From contig NZ_JACWCT010000006.1 in the NCBI RefSeq assembly GCF_016613415.1, forward strand, positions 1 to 33,245: a stretch of DNA of 33,245 nucleotides. Reading direction: 5' to 3'. Origin of the DNA: Methylobacterium ajmalii (GTDB lineage Bacteria > Pseudomonadota > Alphaproteobacteria > Rhizobiales > Beijerinckiaceae). Positions 14,872-23,875 of the stretch are shown here, piece after piece. A model generated the notes under the pieces. That model was not told the DNA's origin. It searched no databases and saw nothing but the letters and a program-made list of their open reading frames with translations. A program made the translations under genes and the position numbers. Each line of letters begins with the position of its first letter. Position 1 is the first letter of the stretch.

Positions 14872-17235
14872 TCACGCGCTCCGGGGGAACGGCACCACCG
14901 TGTCGTCGCCCGGTTCGGCGCCGCGCATGACCGTCTCGATCATCCGGGCGAGCGCCGCCTGGTCGTAGGGCTTGGCGAGCCGCGGCAGCTGCGCTCCCTC
15001 GCCGGATCCGAGATCGGCGTAGCCGGTGGCGAGGATGACCTTGAGGCCCGGGCGTTCGGCGAGGATGCGCGCGGCGAGTTCGACGCCGGTCATCTCCGGC
15101 ATGGCGTGGTCGGTCAGCACCAGGTCGAGGGTGCGGGCGCGGCGCATCAGCGCCAGGGCTTCCCGGCCGGACCGGGCCTCGATCACCCGGTGGCCGAGGT
15201 CTTCCAGCATCGCGGCGCTGTTCTCGAGCACCAGGGGATCGTCGTCGACGACGAGGACCACCTGGGACGTAAGCAAGGTCTGGGACGGCGGGACGCGGGG
15301 GCCTGCGACGGAACGCGGCGACGGCTCGGCGACGGCCTGCGCCGCCACCGGCAGCCAGATCTCCGCGGTGGTGCCGGAACCCGGCCGGCTGCGCAGCGCC
15401 AGGCGGCCGTGCGACTGGGCTGCGAGCCCGTGCACCATCGAGAGGCCGAGCCCGGTGCCCTTGCCGACGCCCTTGGTGGTGAAGAACGGCTCCTGCGCCC
15501 GGGCGAGGACGGCCTCGTCCATGCCGGTGCCGGTATCGGCGACCGACAGGCACAGCATCGTGCCGGCCTCGTCCGGACCGGCTCCCTCCCGCTCGGCCCC
15601 TTCGTCCTCGCCCGCCCGCGCGGCGATCGTGACGGTGCCGCCCCCCGGCATCGCGTCGCGGGCGTTCACCACGAGGTTGAGGAGGGCGAGTTCGAGCTGG
15701 TGGGCATCGACCAGGGCGGGCGGCAGCCGCAGCGGGAAGCGCGTCTCGATCCGGATTTCCGGCCCGATCGAGCGCTGCAGGAGGTCGGCCATCCCGCGCA
15801 CCAGCCGGGCGAGGTCGACGGGCTCCGGCCGCAGCTCCTGGCGCCGGGCGAAGGCGAGCATGCGCTGGGTCAGCGCCGCGCCGCGCTCGGCACCCTGCAC
15901 GGCGTTGTCGAGGAGGCGCAGCAGGCGGGGATCGTCGGGCAGGCGCTTGCGCATCAGCTCCAGGCTGCCCAGCACCGCCATCAGCAGGTTGTTGAAGTCG
16001 TGGGCGACGCCGCCGGTGAGCTGGCCCACCGCCTCCATCTTCTGGGCCTGGGCGAGGGCTCCTTGCGCCTGGGCCAGGGCCTCCTGGGCGCGGCGGCGCT
16101 CGGTGATGTCGCGGGTCACCTTGGCGAAGCCGACATGCACCCCATCGCCGTCGCGGATCGGATCGATGACGACGCTGGCCCAGAACCGGGTGCCGTCGCG
16201 GCGCAGGCGCCAGCCCTCGGCCTCGAACTTGCCCGCGGCGAGCGCGGTCGCGAGCGCCCGGGCCGGAACGCCCTGCGCCCGCTCCTCCTCGGTGTAGAAG
16301 CACGAGAAATGGGTGCCGACGATCTCCTCGGCCTCGTAGCCCTTGATCCGGCGGGCGCCGGCATTCCAGTTCGCCACCATGCCGTCGCGGTCGAGCATGA
16401 AGATCGCGTAGTCGGTCACGCTCTCGAGCAGCAGGCGGTAGCGCTCCTCGCTGGCCCGCAGCGCCGCCGCCTCCCGGGCGGCGTTCTGGGAGAAGCGCCG
16501 GTCGATCGCGGCGGCCGAGAGCGCGAGGACGAGGACCAGCACGGTCACCGCGGTGACGCCGACGGCGAGGCGGGCCTGGCCGAACCCGGCCGCGGCGGTG
16601 TCGGGCAGCGCCGCGGCGTGATGCGCGACCGTCAGCCCCTGCATGCCCGAGAAGTGCATGCCCGCGATGGCGAGCCCCATCACCCCGGCCGCGGCGATCC
16701 GCAGGCCGACGCCGCTCTCGGCGAGCGCCAGCCGGATCGCCGCCGTGGCGGCCACGACCGCCACCACGACGGAGGCGGCGACCCAGGCCGGATCGTACCG
16801 GAGGGCGCCCGGCAGGTGCATCGCCGCCATGCCGGTATAGTGCATCGAGACGATGCCGAGCCCGGTGACGAGGCCTGCGAGCGCGATCCGCGCCGTCCGA
16901 GGCCGGGTCCCGTCCCCTCCCTCGCTGCCGGGTCCTTTCGCGATCGAGAGGCCGAGCGCCGTCACGGCGACCGGCACGGCGAGCGACAGGAGGGTGAGGC
17001 CGAGGTCGTAGGTGATCTCGATGCCGGGCAGGCGGAAGGCCAGCATCGCCACGAAGTGCATCGACCAGACGCCGCCGCCGAGCACCAGGGCGGCGGCCAT
17101 CAGCCAGGCGCGGCGCGCCCAGCCGGCCGCGGCCTTCATCCGGTCGGCGAGGTCGAGGGCGACGAAGGCGGCCAGCATCGCGATCGCGACCGAGAGGCCG
17201 ACGAGAGCGGGATCGTGAAGGCCGGCATGCGCCAT
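14872..17235 (-). CDS. MHYT-PAS hybrid sensor histidine kinase with receiver domain
   Basis: The 787-residue inner-membrane protein has an N-terminal MHYT sensor of about seven helices (1-245) with three signature motifs, SMHFVAM (58-64), SMHYTGM (130-136) and GMHFSGM (192-198); MHYT domains are proposed to bind copper and sense O2, CO or NO. A PAS domain follows (about 262-380, ending TRDITERR), then a short coiled coil, a HisKA H-box with His412 (GGVAHDFNNLL), an ATPase domain (NARDAM N-box, DTGTGMD, GKGTGLGLSMV) and a C-terminal receiver (about 654-770) with phospho-acceptor Asp709 (LVLTDHAMPEMTG). The start at 17235 has GAGG eight bases upstream. No response regulator or output gene is adjacent, so its target is unknown. 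Confidence 0.95.
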   Translation of the reverse strand: MAHAGLHDPALVGLSVAIAMLAAFVALDLADRMKAAAGWARRAWLMAAALVLGGGVWSMHFVAMLAFRLPGIEITYDLGLTLLSLAVPVAVTALGLSIAKGPGSEGGDGTRPRTARIALAGLVTGLGIVSMHYTGMAAMHLPGALRYDPAWVAASVVVAVVAATAAIRLALAESGVGLRIAAAGVMGLAIAGMHFSGMQGLTVAHHAAALPDTAAAGFGQARLAVGVTAVTVLVLVLALSAAAIDRRFSQNAAREAAALRASEERYRLLLESVTDYAIFMLDRDGMVANWNAGARRIKGYEAEEIVGTHFSCFYTEEERAQGVPARALATALAAGKFEAEGWRLRRDGTRFWASVVIDPIRDGDGVHVGFAKVTRDITERRRAQEALAQAQGALAQAQKMEAVGQLTGGVAHDFNNLLMAVLGSLELMRKRLPDDPRLLRLLDNAVQGAERGAALTQRMLAFARRQELRPEPVDLARLVRGMADLLQRSIGPEIRIETRFPLRLPPALVDAHQLELALLNLVVNARDAMPGGGTVTIAARAGEDEGAEREGAGPDEAGTMLCLSVADTGTGMDEAVLARAQEPFFTTKGVGKGTGLGLSMVHGLAAQSHGRLALRSRPGSGTTAEIWLPVAAQAVAEPSPRSVAGPRVPPSQTLLTSQVVLVVDDDPLVLENSAAMLEDLGHRVIEARSGREALALMRRARTLDLVLTDHAMPEMTGVELAARILAERPGLKVILATGYADLGSGEGAQLPRLAKPYDQAALARMIETVMRGAEPGDDTVVPFPRSA

Positions 17236-17378
17236 CGTGCACCTCGGGGCGGGCGCGGACGGCCCCGGCTCGGCGGAGCCGGGAGCGTCGATCGGGTTAC
17301 TCTACTTCAGGCTGCGCGGCCGCGCGACGGACGGGGCCGGCCACCCACCCCTATCTCGAGGCCGATCTCTCCGGGAAA

Positions 17379-18407
17379 CTACCAGGTCGTCGGCTTCGGG
17401 TTGCGCTCGTCGAAGCCCTTCTGGTGCCAGTACGGGTAGATCGGGGTCTCGTGGCTCGCCGCGTCGAGGCGGGCGATCTGGGCCGGGTCGAGGCTCCAGC
17501 CGACGGCGCCGAGATTCTGCTTCAGCTGCTCCTCGTTGCGGGCGCCGATCACGATGTTGGCGACCGTCGGGCGCGAGAGGAGCCAGTTGAGCGCCACCTG
17601 CGCCACGCTGCGCCCGGTCTCGGCGGCGAGTTCGTCGAGGACGTCGACGACCCGGAACAGCGCCTCGTCGGAGACCGGCGGTCCGCCCTCGGCCCCGCCT
17701 GCCGCGATGCGCCCGCTGGTATTGGCGCCGCGACGGATCTTGCCGGTGAGGCGGCCCCAGCCGAGCGGGCTCCAGACCATCAGGGCGACGCCCTGATCGA
17801 GGCCGAGCGGCATCAGCTCCCACTCGTAGTGGCGGCCGACCAGCGAGTAGTAGCCCTGGTAGGCGACATAGCGGGCGAGCCCGTAGCGCTCGGAGGTGCC
17901 GAGCGCCTTCATCAGCTGCCAGCCGGAGAAGTTGGAGGCGCCGATATAGCCGATCTTGCCGGCGCGGACGAGGTCGTCGAGGGCCCGCAGGGTCTCGTCG
18001 ACGGGGGTGAGCGCGTCGAAGCCGTGCATGAAGTAGACGTCGATGTGGTCGGTGCCGAGGCGCTTCAGGCTCGCCTCGCAGGCGCGCACCAGGTGATAGC
18101 GCGACGACCCCTTGTCGTTCGGGCCCTCGCCCATCGGGAAGGTCGCCTTGGTGGAGATCAGCGCCCGGTCGCGCTTGCCCTTCAGCGCCTGGCCCAGGAT
18201 CTCCTCGGAGGCCCCCTGCGAGTAGATGTCGGCGGTGTCGAAGAAGTTGACGCCGGCATCCAGGCAGAGATCGACCATCCGGCTCGCCTCGGCGACGTCG
18301 GTCCGGCCCCAGCGCTCGAAGAACTCGTTGCTGCCCCCGAAGGTGCCGGTGCCGAGGCTCAGGACCGGGACCCTGAGGCCGGAGCGTCCGAATTGACGAT
18401 AGTCCAT
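17379..18407 (-). CDS. Aldo/keto reductase
   Basis: This is a 342-residue NADPH-dependent oxidoreductase of the AKR superfamily (YajO/YhdN-like), which reduces aldehydes and ketones in the cytoplasm. The catalytic tetrad is complete: Asp57 and Tyr62 (FFDTADIY), Lys87 (ISTKA) and His128 (YFMHGFD). The TIM-barrel landmarks GKIGYIGASNFSGWQL, QGYYSLVGR, WSPLGWGRLTGK and the cofactor-binding IVIGARNEEQLKQNLGA are present. The real substrate cannot be told from sequence. It stands alone between two signalling genes on the same strand, 143 bp from the kinase gene and 132 bp from the diguanylate cyclase gene, and has no good ribosome-binding site. The C-terminal PYWHQKGFDERNPKP is a common ending in this subgroup. 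Confidence 0.94.
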   Translation of the reverse strand: MDYRQFGRSGLRVPVLSLGTGTFGGSNEFFERWGRTDVAEASRMVDLCLDAGVNFFDTADIYSQGASEEILGQALKGKRDRALISTKATFPMGEGPNDKGSSRYHLVRACEASLKRLGTDHIDVYFMHGFDALTPVDETLRALDDLVRAGKIGYIGASNFSGWQLMKALGTSERYGLARYVAYQGYYSLVGRHYEWELMPLGLDQGVALMVWSPLGWGRLTGKIRRGANTSGRIAAGGAEGGPPVSDEALFRVVDVLDELAAETGRSVAQVALNWLLSRPTVANIVIGARNEEQLKQNLGAVGWSLDPAQIARLDAASHETPIYPYWHQKGFDERNPKPTTW

Positions 18408-18525
18408 GGAGGAAGCCCTCGTCCGTGGGCCGGGCGATACGCCCGGATGCTCGTGGGATGAGGAGGTGTCTTAGGTCGCGTCCAGGCAACGACAAGCCGG
18501 GCCGATGCCGGGCGGGGGCGCGGGG

Positions 18526-18555
18526 GCGTCAGGTCGAGGTCACGCGACCTGACGC
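18526..18555 (-). terminator. Terminator hairpin overlapping a diguanylate cyclase stop codon
   Basis: A perfect 11-bp stem, GCGTCAGGTCG (18526-18536) and its complement (18545-18555), has an 8-nt loop that contains the stop codon at 18540-18542, so one stem arm lies in coding sequence. There is no T-run. Confidence 0.55.
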
Positions 18556-19685
18556 AGGCCCGGCCCGGCGATCACCACCCGGTCGCGGCCCTGGGCCTTG
18601 GCCTGGTAGAGGGCCCGGTCGGCGAGATCGAGCAGGGTCTCGAAGTCGCCGGCGCCGCGGACGACCCCGACGCTGACCGTGACCGCGAGGTCCGGCACCA
18701 GGTCCGGGCGCATCGCCGCCACCGCCTGGCGCACGGTCTCGGCGATCCGGGCCGCTTCCCCGACGGCGACGCCGGGCAGGAGGCAGGCGAATTCCTCGCC
18801 GCCGAGGCGCCCGAACGCCGCGTCGCCGGGCAGGACCTGGCGGGCGGCGGCGCAGAAGCCGACCAGCACCGCGTCGCCGACCGCGTGGCCGAAGGTGTCG
18901 TTGACCCGCTTGAAGTGGTCGAGGTCGAACAGCAGCAGGGCGGCGGGCCCGGCCGCCAGGATGCGGCGCGCCTGCCCGGAGAGCGCCCGGCGGTTGGCGA
19001 TGCCGGTGAGCGGATCGGTCTCGGCGGCGCGGCGCTGCTCGGCCTCGAGCCGCTCCTTGGCGAGCGCCATGAACAGGACCGCGACCGCCACGGTGTAGAG
19101 CAGGGCGACGAAGCACAGGGCCGCGACCCAGAACGGATCGGTCGGGGTGCCGACCGGCGGCACCGGCAGGACCAGGGTGGCGGGAATCCGCGCCCAGGAC
19201 AGCAACGCCTCGCTAGCGAGCAGGATCGCCGCCGGAGCCCGCGAGGGCAGCCGCTCGCCGCGGTGGTGCCACAGGGTGCGGGCGGCGAGCGCGCAGTACA
19301 GCCCCGCAACCGCCGAGGCGAGGATCACCCGGGCACCGAGCGAGGCGTAGAACGGCGGCACCAGGCAGGCGGCGAGCCACAGCACGGCACCGGCGCCGGT
19401 CTGCCGAGCGGTGACGCGGCGGCCCTCGAACGAGCGGGCGCCGGCCCAGATCAGCCCGAAGGCGAGCAGCATCGCGGCGTTGGCAAAGCCGATCGAGAGC
19501 CAGTCCGGAACGTGGCCGCGCAGGCCGAACAGCGCGACCGCGCCGGCGCCGACGATCTGGGCGGCGCCCAGGAACCCGAGGGCCCGGGTCTGCCGGGACT
19601 GCGACCAGGACAGGAGATAGAGGCCGCCCATCACGACCATCACGAAGATGGTCACGGTCACCAGGGTCGGCGCGTCCAGCTTCAT
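18540..19685 (-). CDS. Membrane-bound diguanylate cyclase (GGDEF), no I-site
   Basis: This makes the second messenger c-di-GMP from two GTP. The 381-residue protein has about six transmembrane helices (8-26, 38-56, 64-82, 98-116, 118-137, 186-208) without a recognisable named sensor domain, then a GGDEF domain (from about 222) with DPLTGIANRRAL, DLDHFKRVND and the active-site GGEEF (295-299). The residues before it are LPGDAAFGRL, so the RxxD product-inhibition site of many cyclases is missing, and the enzyme may not be shut down by its product in the usual way. The start at 19685 fits the first helix. It is a single gene with a hairpin at its stop codon. Confidence 0.94.
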   Translation of the reverse strand: MKLDAPTLVTVTIFVMVVMGGLYLLSWSQSRQTRALGFLGAAQIVGAGAVALFGLRGHVPDWLSIGFANAAMLLAFGLIWAGARSFEGRRVTARQTGAGAVLWLAACLVPPFYASLGARVILASAVAGLYCALAARTLWHHRGERLPSRAPAAILLASEALLSWARIPATLVLPVPPVGTPTDPFWVAALCFVALLYTVAVAVLFMALAKERLEAEQRRAAETDPLTGIANRRALSGQARRILAAGPAALLLFDLDHFKRVNDTFGHAVGDAVLVGFCAAARQVLPGDAAFGRLGGEEFACLLPGVAVGEAARIAETVRQAVAAMRPDLVPDLAVTVSVGVVRGAGDFETLLDLADRALYQAKAQGRDRVVIAGPGLRQVA

Positions 19686-19767
19686 CCCGTCTGCGCCCCG
19701 CCCGACCTCGATTCTGGCGACCTTATCATGGCCGTGCGTCCGGTTGTTGCCGATTCGGCCGGTACAA

Positions 19768-19781
19768 CCCCCAAACGGGGG
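19768..19781 (-). terminator. Short hairpin after the heparinase-family gene
   Basis: A CCCCC/GGGGG stem with a 4-nt loop lies 30 bp past the stop of the leftward heparinase-family gene. On the minus strand it is followed by TTGT, a weak intrinsic-terminator pattern. Confidence 0.4.
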
Positions 19782-19811
19782 ATGACGGGTGCTTTTTTCC
19801 TAACGGCGGGC

Positions 19812-21539
19812 CTAGCCGGCGAGGCGGCGGAAGCGCCAGGCGACCCGGGTGCCGTCGCCGACCGTCAGGTGGAGGACGATCTGCTCGGTGCGACGGGCGC
19901 CGTTGAAGGCGGCGAAGAACACGCTCTCCTCGATCACCGGGTCGATCTCGTCGGCCTCGAACAGCCAGGGCGCACCGGCCCCGGCGAGGCGCACGCCGCG
20001 CCCGACCCGGCTCGCCCGCACGCTCGGGTGGAGGTGGAAGCGGATCGCGGCCTCGACCGGCTCGCGCCGGCCCTTCGCCTCGTGCGGACCGGTGGCGCGC
20101 ACGAAGCCGTCATGGCCCTCCAGCAGGGCGCCGTCGGGGTGCAGGCGCCAGCGCCGCTCGTGCAGCAGGCCGAGCACCGGGGCGTAGCCGTCGTGCCGGG
20201 CGGCGAGCACGTCGACGCCCGCCGCATCGGTGCCGCGCTCGACCGCGACCTCGGCCGGTCCGCGCACGACGATCGATCCCATCCGGGCCTTGAGCCAGGC
20301 GGCCAGGGGATGGATCAGCCCGGCCTGCTTCACGCCGAGGAAGCGGCAGGACGAGCTGTCGGCGAGGCAGGCGGTGGAATGGGCGGCGGTGGTGCGGGAA
20401 AGCGCGCGCAGCTCCTCGCCGGTCGCCGGCATGCCGCAATTCACCACCAGCCGCTGCGGGCCGCAGGACAATTCGAACGACAGGCAGCCGGCGCCCGCCC
20501 GGGCCGAGAAGGCCGGCGGCGGGGCGGGCCCGACATCGGCGACGACGAGGGTGCCGCCCCCGCCCTCGAGGCGGGCATAGCCCGAATGGGGCGCGTGCAT
20601 CAGCGGCCGGGCGAGCGCCCCGTCGTAGATCAGCAGGGTCGCGAGCTGGTCGGCGGCGGTCGCCCCCATGCCGTTGTGGTGGCCGAGCGAGGCGTCGCCG
20701 TGGCGCAGGAGCCGCAGGAGCGGCAGCATCCGGTCGACGGCGTTGAGCAGGGCCTCCGGGGGGGCGATGTCGCGGCTCAGGAAGCTCTGGCGCAGCGGCA
20801 GCAGGTCGAGGAGCAGGTCCTTGGCAAAGCCCGGATCGCGGCTGCGGTGGCCGCCGTCGGGCAGGATCTGGCGGGTCAGCTCGCGGTGGAGGAGCCGGGT
20901 GCCCCGGCGCAGCACCGGATCGAACCCCTCGCAGCACAGGCCCGCATAGGCGAGCGCCACCGCGGCGAGCAGCCGGTCGCCCGGCAGGATGCCGCGGCGC
21001 AGCGCCCGGTCGAGGGCGTGGGTGCAGCGCCCGATCTGGCGCAGGAACGCCTGGTAGAAGGCATGGTCGGCGCCCTCCAGCACCAGGGGCGACTGGCTCA
21101 GAAGCGAGATCAGGCGGCGCGCCACCACCGCCGGGCGCTCGGCGAGATCCCGGTCGCCGCGGCCGGCCATGAAGTCCTGCACGAAGGCCCGGGCGTTGGC
21201 ACGCGAGAGCGCGCTCTCGGCGGCGCGCAGGTGGCGCAGCCAGCCGAAGCCGTAGAGCTGCTCGCCCCATTCCGCGGAGGGCGGCGCGAAATCGAACGGC
21301 GAGCGTCCGCCGGTGGCGAGCGCCCGGCCGGCGAACACGAACAGGCCGGCATAGATGTCCGCCGCGATGGTGGCGTCGCTGGTGCGCAGGTCCTGCGGCG
21401 CGATGACGAGGCCGGTCGGACGCAGGCGCGTCAGCGCCGAGGGCCGCGAGGTCGCGCGGGCCGCGACGCGGCGCAGCGAGCGGCCGGCCGCGCGCCCGAC
21501 GAGCCGGTAGAACCGCCAGCGGTCAGGCCCCCAACCCAC
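19812..21539 (-). CDS. Heparinase II/III family protein
   Basis: The 575-residue product matches the heparinase II/III-like proteins that lie beside rsmB in many Rhizobiales. The first half is an alpha-helical toroid-like region (FDFAPPSAEWGEQLYGFGWL, ARRLISLLSQSP, LDLLPLRQSF); the second half is the beta-sheet domain (HAPHSGYARLEGGGG, VNCGMP, AAHSTACLADSSSCRFL). Relatives are polysaccharide lyases or are presumed to act on cell-envelope glycans, but there is no signal peptide here, so the site of action and substrate are unclear. The start is GTG at 21539 with a perfect AGGAGG four bases upstream. Three GTCAA-type direct repeats lie ahead of it (21581, 21592 and 21610). Confidence 0.88.
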   Translation of the reverse strand: MGWGPDRWRFYRLVGRAAGRSLRRVAARATSRPSALTRLRPTGLVIAPQDLRTSDATIAADIYAGLFVFAGRALATGGRSPFDFAPPSAEWGEQLYGFGWLRHLRAAESALSRANARAFVQDFMAGRGDRDLAERPAVVARRLISLLSQSPLVLEGADHAFYQAFLRQIGRCTHALDRALRRGILPGDRLLAAVALAYAGLCCEGFDPVLRRGTRLLHRELTRQILPDGGHRSRDPGFAKDLLLDLLPLRQSFLSRDIAPPEALLNAVDRMLPLLRLLRHGDASLGHHNGMGATAADQLATLLIYDGALARPLMHAPHSGYARLEGGGGTLVVADVGPAPPPAFSARAGAGCLSFELSCGPQRLVVNCGMPATGEELRALSRTTAAHSTACLADSSSCRFLGVKQAGLIHPLAAWLKARMGSIVVRGPAEVAVERGTDAAGVDVLAARHDGYAPVLGLLHERRWRLHPDGALLEGHDGFVRATGPHEAKGRREPVEAAIRFHLHPSVRASRVGRGVRLAGAGAPWLFEADEIDPVIEESVFFAAFNGARRTEQIVLHLTVGDGTRVAWRFRRLAG

Positions 21540-21669
21540 GCCACCTCCTGCCCGGCCGCCGCCCCGCGGCGCCGTCCCCCGTCAAGGAATGGTCAAGGAT
21601 CATCGTGGGGTCAAACCGCCGAGTGGCGCCGTGAACAGGGATTCCGGTCGGGCCGCCGCGTTCCGGCCC

Positions 21670-23013
21670 TCACGCGTCCCGGCGCTCCAGGCGCACGGCG
21701 TAGAATCCGTCGAGCCCGCCGCGGCTCCCGGCCCCCTCGCCGGGCCAGTGCGAGGGCAGCGTGCGCAGGTCGCCGGCCGCGGTGACGAAGGCGGGATCGC
21801 CCGCCTCCTCGGCGGTGACCGGGCGGCGCACGAAGGCGGGGTTGCGCTTCAGGAACGCCTCGGCCTGGGCCTCGCCCTCCTCCGGCTCCAGCGAGCAGGT
21901 GCAGTAGACGAGGCGCCCGACCGGGCGGACGAGCCGCGCCGCCTTGTCGAGGAGCCGGCGCTGGAGCGCGACGAGGCGCAGGAGGTCGTCCTCGCGCTTG
22001 CCCCAGGCGACGTCGGGGTGGCGGCGCAGGGTGCCGGTGGCGCTGCAGGGCGCGTCGAGCAGCACCGCGTCGAACAGCCGGGCCTCCGACAGCGTCAGGG
22101 CGTCGGCGGCCAGCACCTCCGCGGTCAGGCCGAGGCGGGCGAGGTTTTCGTTGAGGCGGCGCAGGCGCGCGGCCGAGCGGTCGACCGCCAGCACCTCGGC
22201 GCCCGCCGCGGCGAGCTGGGCGGTCTTGCCGCCGGGTGCGGCGCACAGATCGGCGACCTGCTCGCCCGGCCGCACGCCGAGGAGGTGGGCCGGCAGGGCC
22301 GCGGCGGCGTCCTGGACCCAGAACGCGCCCTCGGCAAAGCCAGGGAGGTCCGGCACCGGCGTGCGGGCGTCGTCGAGGCGCAGGCTGCCGGCGCCGGGCA
22401 GGCGCTGCCCGACGAGCCCCTCGGGCACCGGCACGCCCGGGCGCAGGGTGAGGTCGAGTCCGGCCCCGCGGGCGTTGGCCGCCGCGATGGCGCGGGCCGT
22501 CTCCTCGCCGTAGGCCGCGACCCAGCGCCTCGCCAGCCAGGCCGGTGTGTTGAGGGCCAGGGGCTCGGCGTCGCCCTCCTGGCGGATCGCGTCGCGCTCG
22601 CGGGCGATCCGGCGCAGCACCGCGTTGGCGAGGCCGGCGAGGTGCTGGAGGCCGGGCTCCGACTTCGCCAGGCGGACCGAGAGGTCGACGGCGGCGTGGT
22701 CCTGGACGTTGAGGTAGAGGATCTGCGCCGCCCCGGTGGCGAGGAGGGCGACGAGGCCCGGCTGGTCCTCGGGCAGGCCCTTGGCCAGTCGCGCGTGCAG
22801 GGCGTGGCGGATCACCCCGAGATGCCGGAAGGTCGTCGCCGCGATGGCGCGGGCGAGCCCCGCATCCTGGGGCGGCAGGGCGGCGCGCTGGGTCGCCGGC
22901 TCGATCGCGTCCTCGAGCGCGGTGCCGCGGTTCTTGCCGATGAGGTCCGCCACGGTCTCCCAGGCGAGGCGCCGCGCCGGCAAGCCGGCGACCGCGTTGT
23001 CAAATCCGTCCAT
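21670..23013 (-). CDS. 16S rRNA (cytosine-C5)-methyltransferase, RsmB/NOP family
   Basis: This methylates C5 of a cytosine in 16S rRNA (C967 in E. coli for RsmB) with S-adenosylmethionine. The 447-residue protein has an N-terminal NusB-like helical domain (about 15-145) and a Rossmann methyltransferase domain with the SAM motif DLCAAPGGKT (255-264), motif IV DAPCSATG (320-327, Cys323) and motif VI YCTCS (Cys373), the two cysteines used in catalysis and product release. The ATG at 23013 (MDGFDNAVAG) is chosen; an upstream open frame to 23331 overlaps the DUF1674 gene. It diverges from that gene over 154 bp and lies 130 bp upstream of the heparinase-family gene, a common Rhizobiales arrangement. 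Confidence 0.95.
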   Translation of the reverse strand: MDGFDNAVAGLPARRLAWETVADLIGKNRGTALEDAIEPATQRAALPPQDAGLARAIAATTFRHLGVIRHALHARLAKGLPEDQPGLVALLATGAAQILYLNVQDHAAVDLSVRLAKSEPGLQHLAGLANAVLRRIARERDAIRQEGDAEPLALNTPAWLARRWVAAYGEETARAIAAANARGAGLDLTLRPGVPVPEGLVGQRLPGAGSLRLDDARTPVPDLPGFAEGAFWVQDAAAALPAHLLGVRPGEQVADLCAAPGGKTAQLAAAGAEVLAVDRSAARLRRLNENLARLGLTAEVLAADALTLSEARLFDAVLLDAPCSATGTLRRHPDVAWGKREDDLLRLVALQRRLLDKAARLVRPVGRLVYCTCSLEPEEGEAQAEAFLKRNPAFVRRPVTAEEAGDPAFVTAAGDLRTLPSHWPGEGAGSRGGLDGFYAVRLERRDA

Positions 23014-23167
23014 CCCCACTCCACCCGCGCCGGGGCGGATCGTCGCCCGCGCCCCGACCTTGACGCTGCCCGCCGCGCCCTCCACCTCGGAGGGATCGCG
23101 CGGCCTTTCGGCCGGGGTGGCATCCGGCCGCCCGAGATGCAAGCGCCGCGACACGAGAGACCGACCG

Positions 23168-23401
23168 ATGAGCGAGAGCGACGCCCCTTCCCCCGAGCCG
23201 GTCGCGAGCGGGCCCGAGGCCCCGTCCCGGGTGCTGTCGCCCGCCGCGCAGCGCGCCCTGGCGGAGGCCGAGGCGCGCCGTGCCGCGATCGACGCCCACG
23301 CCGCCGAGATCCGGAGCGAGCGCGAGATCAACGGGCGCGGCGGCCTGGAGCCGGTGCGCTACGACGACTGGGAGGTGAAGGGCCTGGCGTCGGACTTCTG
23401 A
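23168..23401 (+). CDS. DUF1674 domain protein (SDHAF4-like)
   Basis: The 77-residue protein has a disordered Ala/Glu-rich N-terminus and the conserved C-terminal signature GRGGLEPVRYDDWEVKG followed by LASDF. In eukaryotes DUF1674 proteins are succinate dehydrogenase assembly factor 4, which helps assemble the flavinated SdhA subunit; in Alphaproteobacteria the same role is likely but inferred. There is no signal peptide or membrane helix. The ATG at 23168 is chosen because the frame before it overlaps rsmB. The PH-domain gene starts 27 bp downstream on the same strand, so they may be cotranscribed. Confidence 0.9.
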   Translation: MSESDAPSPEPVASGPEAPSRVLSPAAQRALAEAEARRAAIDAHAAEIRSEREINGRGGLEPVRYDDWEVKGLASDF

Positions 23402-23428
23402 CCCGATTTCATTCGAGGAGACGCGCCG

Positions 23429-23803
23429 ATGGGCTTGCTCGACGGCCTGCTCGGCCACGGAAGCGACGCGGCGCCGGAGGCGGTGGCGCAGGAACTCGAC
23501 GGGATGCTCGTCCCGGGCGAGACCGTGCAGGTCGCCTTCCGGGTGATCCGGGACCTGATGGTCTTCACCGACCGGCGGATGATCCTGGTCGACAAGCAGG
23601 GCGTGACCGGCCGCAAGGTCTCCTACCTCACCGTGCCCTACCGGGCGATCACCTCGTTCTCGATCGAGAATGCCGGCAGCTTCGACATGGATTCGGAGCT
23701 GACGATCTGGGTCTCGGGCCGGCCCGAGCCGATCGCCCGCACCCTCAAGCGCGGTGCCGACATCCGCGGCATCCAGCGGGCGATCGCCGCGACCCTGCGC
23801 TGA
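23429..23803 (+). CDS. Bacterial PH domain protein
   Basis: The 124-residue soluble protein consists of a short helix (GLLDGLLGHGS) and one bacterial pleckstrin-homology-like domain of the YvbH/bPH_1 type: VQVAFRVIRDLMVFTDRRM, then ILVDKQGVTGRKVSYLTVPY, then SFSIENAGSFDMDSELTIWV and a closing C-terminal helix. These domains are widespread and mostly of unknown role; Rhizobiales often carry a copy. No partner is evident. GAGGAGAC lies upstream of the ATG as a good ribosome-binding site. It follows the DUF1674 gene by 27 bp and precedes the cupin gene by 72 bp. Confidence 0.88.
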   Translation: MGLLDGLLGHGSDAAPEAVAQELDGMLVPGETVQVAFRVIRDLMVFTDRRMILVDKQGVTGRKVSYLTVPYRAITSFSIENAGSFDMDSELTIWVSGRPEPIARTLKRGADIRGIQRAIAATLR

Positions 23804-23875
23804 CCCATAAGGCGTGGGAACGCCGTCCCTCCGCTTCCGTTGGCGTCGCGAGACGTCCCCGAAAGGAGCAGGATC

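Noticed and set aside
14731..17439. 902-codon open frame on the plus strand after rnhA
   Set aside because: It is opposite the MHYT kinase, which has intact MHYT, PAS, kinase and receiver motifs; the plus-strand translation matches no fold.
21581..21616. Three GTCAA-type direct repeats between rsmB and the heparinase-family gene
   Set aside because: The spacing is uneven (11 and 18 bp), the units are short and no promoter pairing fits; not enough to call an operator.
18885..21785. 966-codon open frame on the plus strand
   Set aside because: It lies opposite the diguanylate cyclase and heparinase-family genes, both with clear motifs. The translation is low-complexity Arg/Gly/Ala/Glu-rich.
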